Origin: Nitrososphaerota archaeon
GTDB taxonomy: Archaea > Thermoproteota > Nitrososphaeria > Nitrososphaerales > Nitrosopumilaceae
Length of the DNA: 12,499 nt
Direction of reading: 5' to 3'
NCBI GenBank assembly: GCA_016200035.1
Contig: JACQFM010000076.1
Span: 1-12,499 of the forward strand
Shown here in pieces: positions 11,642 to 12,499 of this stretch. Position 1 is the first letter of the stretch, and each line of letters begins with the position of its first letter. The position numbers were made by a program, and so were the translations under genes. The notes beneath the pieces were generated by a model. That model ran no database searches. It saw only the letters and a program-made list of their open reading frames with translations, and was not told the origin of the DNA.

Positions 11642-12499
11642 GTGAAGATTCAAACCATCAATCCAGCAACGGAAAAGATTCTTGCCGAGTATGACGCCAT
11701 CTCCGAACAACAAGTTAATGAAGAAGTAAAAAACTCGAGATTAGTTTTCGAAAGGATATGGAAAAAATTCGATATTTCCAACCGTGCCAACCTCTTGAGA
11801 AATCTATCAAGCATGCTTCTTCTAAGAAAGAAAGAATATGCTACTATTATTACAAACGAAATGGGAAAACCAATCTCTGAATCGATTAAGGAAATCGAGA
11901 AGTGTAGCTGGGTGTGCAATTACTATGCAGATAACGGTAAAAAGTTTCTTGAACGCGAATGTATAGAAACAGATGCAAAAGATAGTTATGTTCAGTTTGA
12001 TCCTCTTGGAGTCATAGGATGCATAATGCCGTGGAATTTTCCATTTTGGCAAGTGTTGAGGTTTTGTGTTCCAGCTTTGATAGCAGGAAATACCGTGGTG
12101 CTAAAACATTCTAGTGTTTGCCCTCTAGCAGGAAATACAATTCAGGCTGCGCTAGAAGATGCAGGATTTCCAAAAGGAGTACTCAGACATATCGTGGGAA
12201 ACTACGTTATTGGTGAAGCCCTTGCGAGATCAAACGTAGATGCAGTTTCAATTACAGGGAGCACAGAAGCCGGTAAAAGCGTGGCCGAGACTGCAAGTAA
12301 GAATCTGCGTAAATTTATTTTAGAACTTGGAGGAAGCGATCCATTCATAGTTTTAAAAGACGCCGATATTGACAGGGCAGCAAAGATAGGAGCAACTTCA
12401 AGATTTCTTAACAACGGACAAAGTTGTATAGCGGCAAAGAGATTCATTGTTGAACAGGATGTTATCCAAGAATTTACCAAGAAATTTGTAGAACATGTA
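11642..12499 (+). CDS. Succinate-semialdehyde dehydrogenase-type NAD(P)+ aldehyde dehydrogenase, 3' end outside window
   Basis: 286 residues are visible from GTG 11642. Family landmarks in order: PWNFPFW (130-136) with the catalytic-site Asn, K155 in VVLKHSS (cofactor contact), GSTEAG (206-211) of the Rossmann fold, the general base E228 in LELGG, and the nucleophile C262 in GQSC. LKH instead of LKP at the cofactor site is typical of the Sad/GabD-like succinate-semialdehyde dehydrogenases. In ammonia-oxidising archaea such enzymes handle succinic semialdehyde, which belongs to the 3-hydroxypropionate/4-hydroxybutyrate carbon-fixation cycle; the substrate is inferred. About 170 residues are missing at the right edge. 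GTG is preferred over the in-frame TTG at 11621 because homology begins with KIQTINPATEK and the promoter spacing fits. The frame is clean. Confidence 0.88.
   Translation, partial: MKIQTINPATEKILAEYDAISEQQVNEEVKNSRLVFERIWKKFDISNRANLLRNLSSMLLLRKKEYATIITNEMGKPISESIKEIEKCSWVCNYYADNGKKFLERECIETDAKDSYVQFDPLGVIGCIMPWNFPFWQVLRFCVPALIAGNTVVLKHSSVCPLAGNTIQAALEDAGFPKGVLRHIVGNYVIGEALARSNVDAVSITGSTEAGKSVAETASKNLRKFILELGGSDPFIVLKDADIDRAAKIGATSRFLNNGQSCIAAKRFIVEQDVIQEFTKKFVEHV

Noticed and set aside
11650..12480. Minus-strand open frames opposite the dehydrogenase
   Set aside because: All lie antisense to a frame with intact aldehyde dehydrogenase motifs and are shadows.

Overview
The window looks like a piece of an ammonia-oxidising archaeon (Nitrososphaeria/Thaumarchaeota). 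The pointers are an archaeal TFB, a succinate-semialdehyde dehydrogenase of the kind used in the thaumarchaeal 3-hydroxypropionate/4-hydroxybutyrate cycle, a phasin-like helical protein, a Cys-rich zinc microprotein, and several genes whose TATA-like boxes lie about 23-27 nt before the start codon, as expected for leaderless archaeal transcripts. The lineage is inferred from these features only. I saw no tRNA, rRNA or CRISPR array.

Left part, 1-6606, all on the minus strand, A+T-rich. Read in transcription order (right to left) it runs: winged-helix protein, TSPPY DNA methyltransferase, TPR-PLD protein, HerA/FtsK-like ATPase, AlbA_2-PLD protein, then an AAA+ ATPase cut by the window edge. A modification enzyme, a DNA-pumping ATPase, two phospholipase-D-like proteins and a second ATPase on one strand look like an anti-mobile-element (defence) island. 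The set matches no named system that I recognise. Several frames are interrupted: an in-frame TGA inside the AlbA_2 domain (1398-1400), an apparent 1-nt frameshift at the start of the TPR gene (5072-5076), and a TAG separating the winged-helix and methyltransferase frames (6385-6387).

Middle part, 6821-8468, also minus strand: four small or unrecognised ORFs (75, 65-92, 79 and 240 residues). A 25-bp direct repeat carrying an AAGGA-type ribosome site, an ATG and four further codons (MSEAD) occurs twice, 1035 bp apart, upstream of the 240-residue ORF and of the 65-92-residue ORF. At both places the repeat's ATG is in frame with the ORF behind it, but a single stop codon intervenes.

A short G+C-rich segment follows (about 8467-9060; 59 of 120 bases are G/C at 8641-8760, against 18 of 60 at 4561-4620). 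It carries a TrmB-type regulator on the plus strand, bracketed by a 10-bp inverted repeat, and looks compositionally foreign.

Right part, 9061-12499: TFB, a 34-residue Cys-rich microprotein and a GYD-domain protein on the plus strand, then a phasin-like gene (minus) diverging from the aldehyde dehydrogenase (plus, cut by the right edge). A 45-46 bp element occurs three times in the intergenic spaces here, always in the same orientation, with one possible compensated base pair in a small stem.
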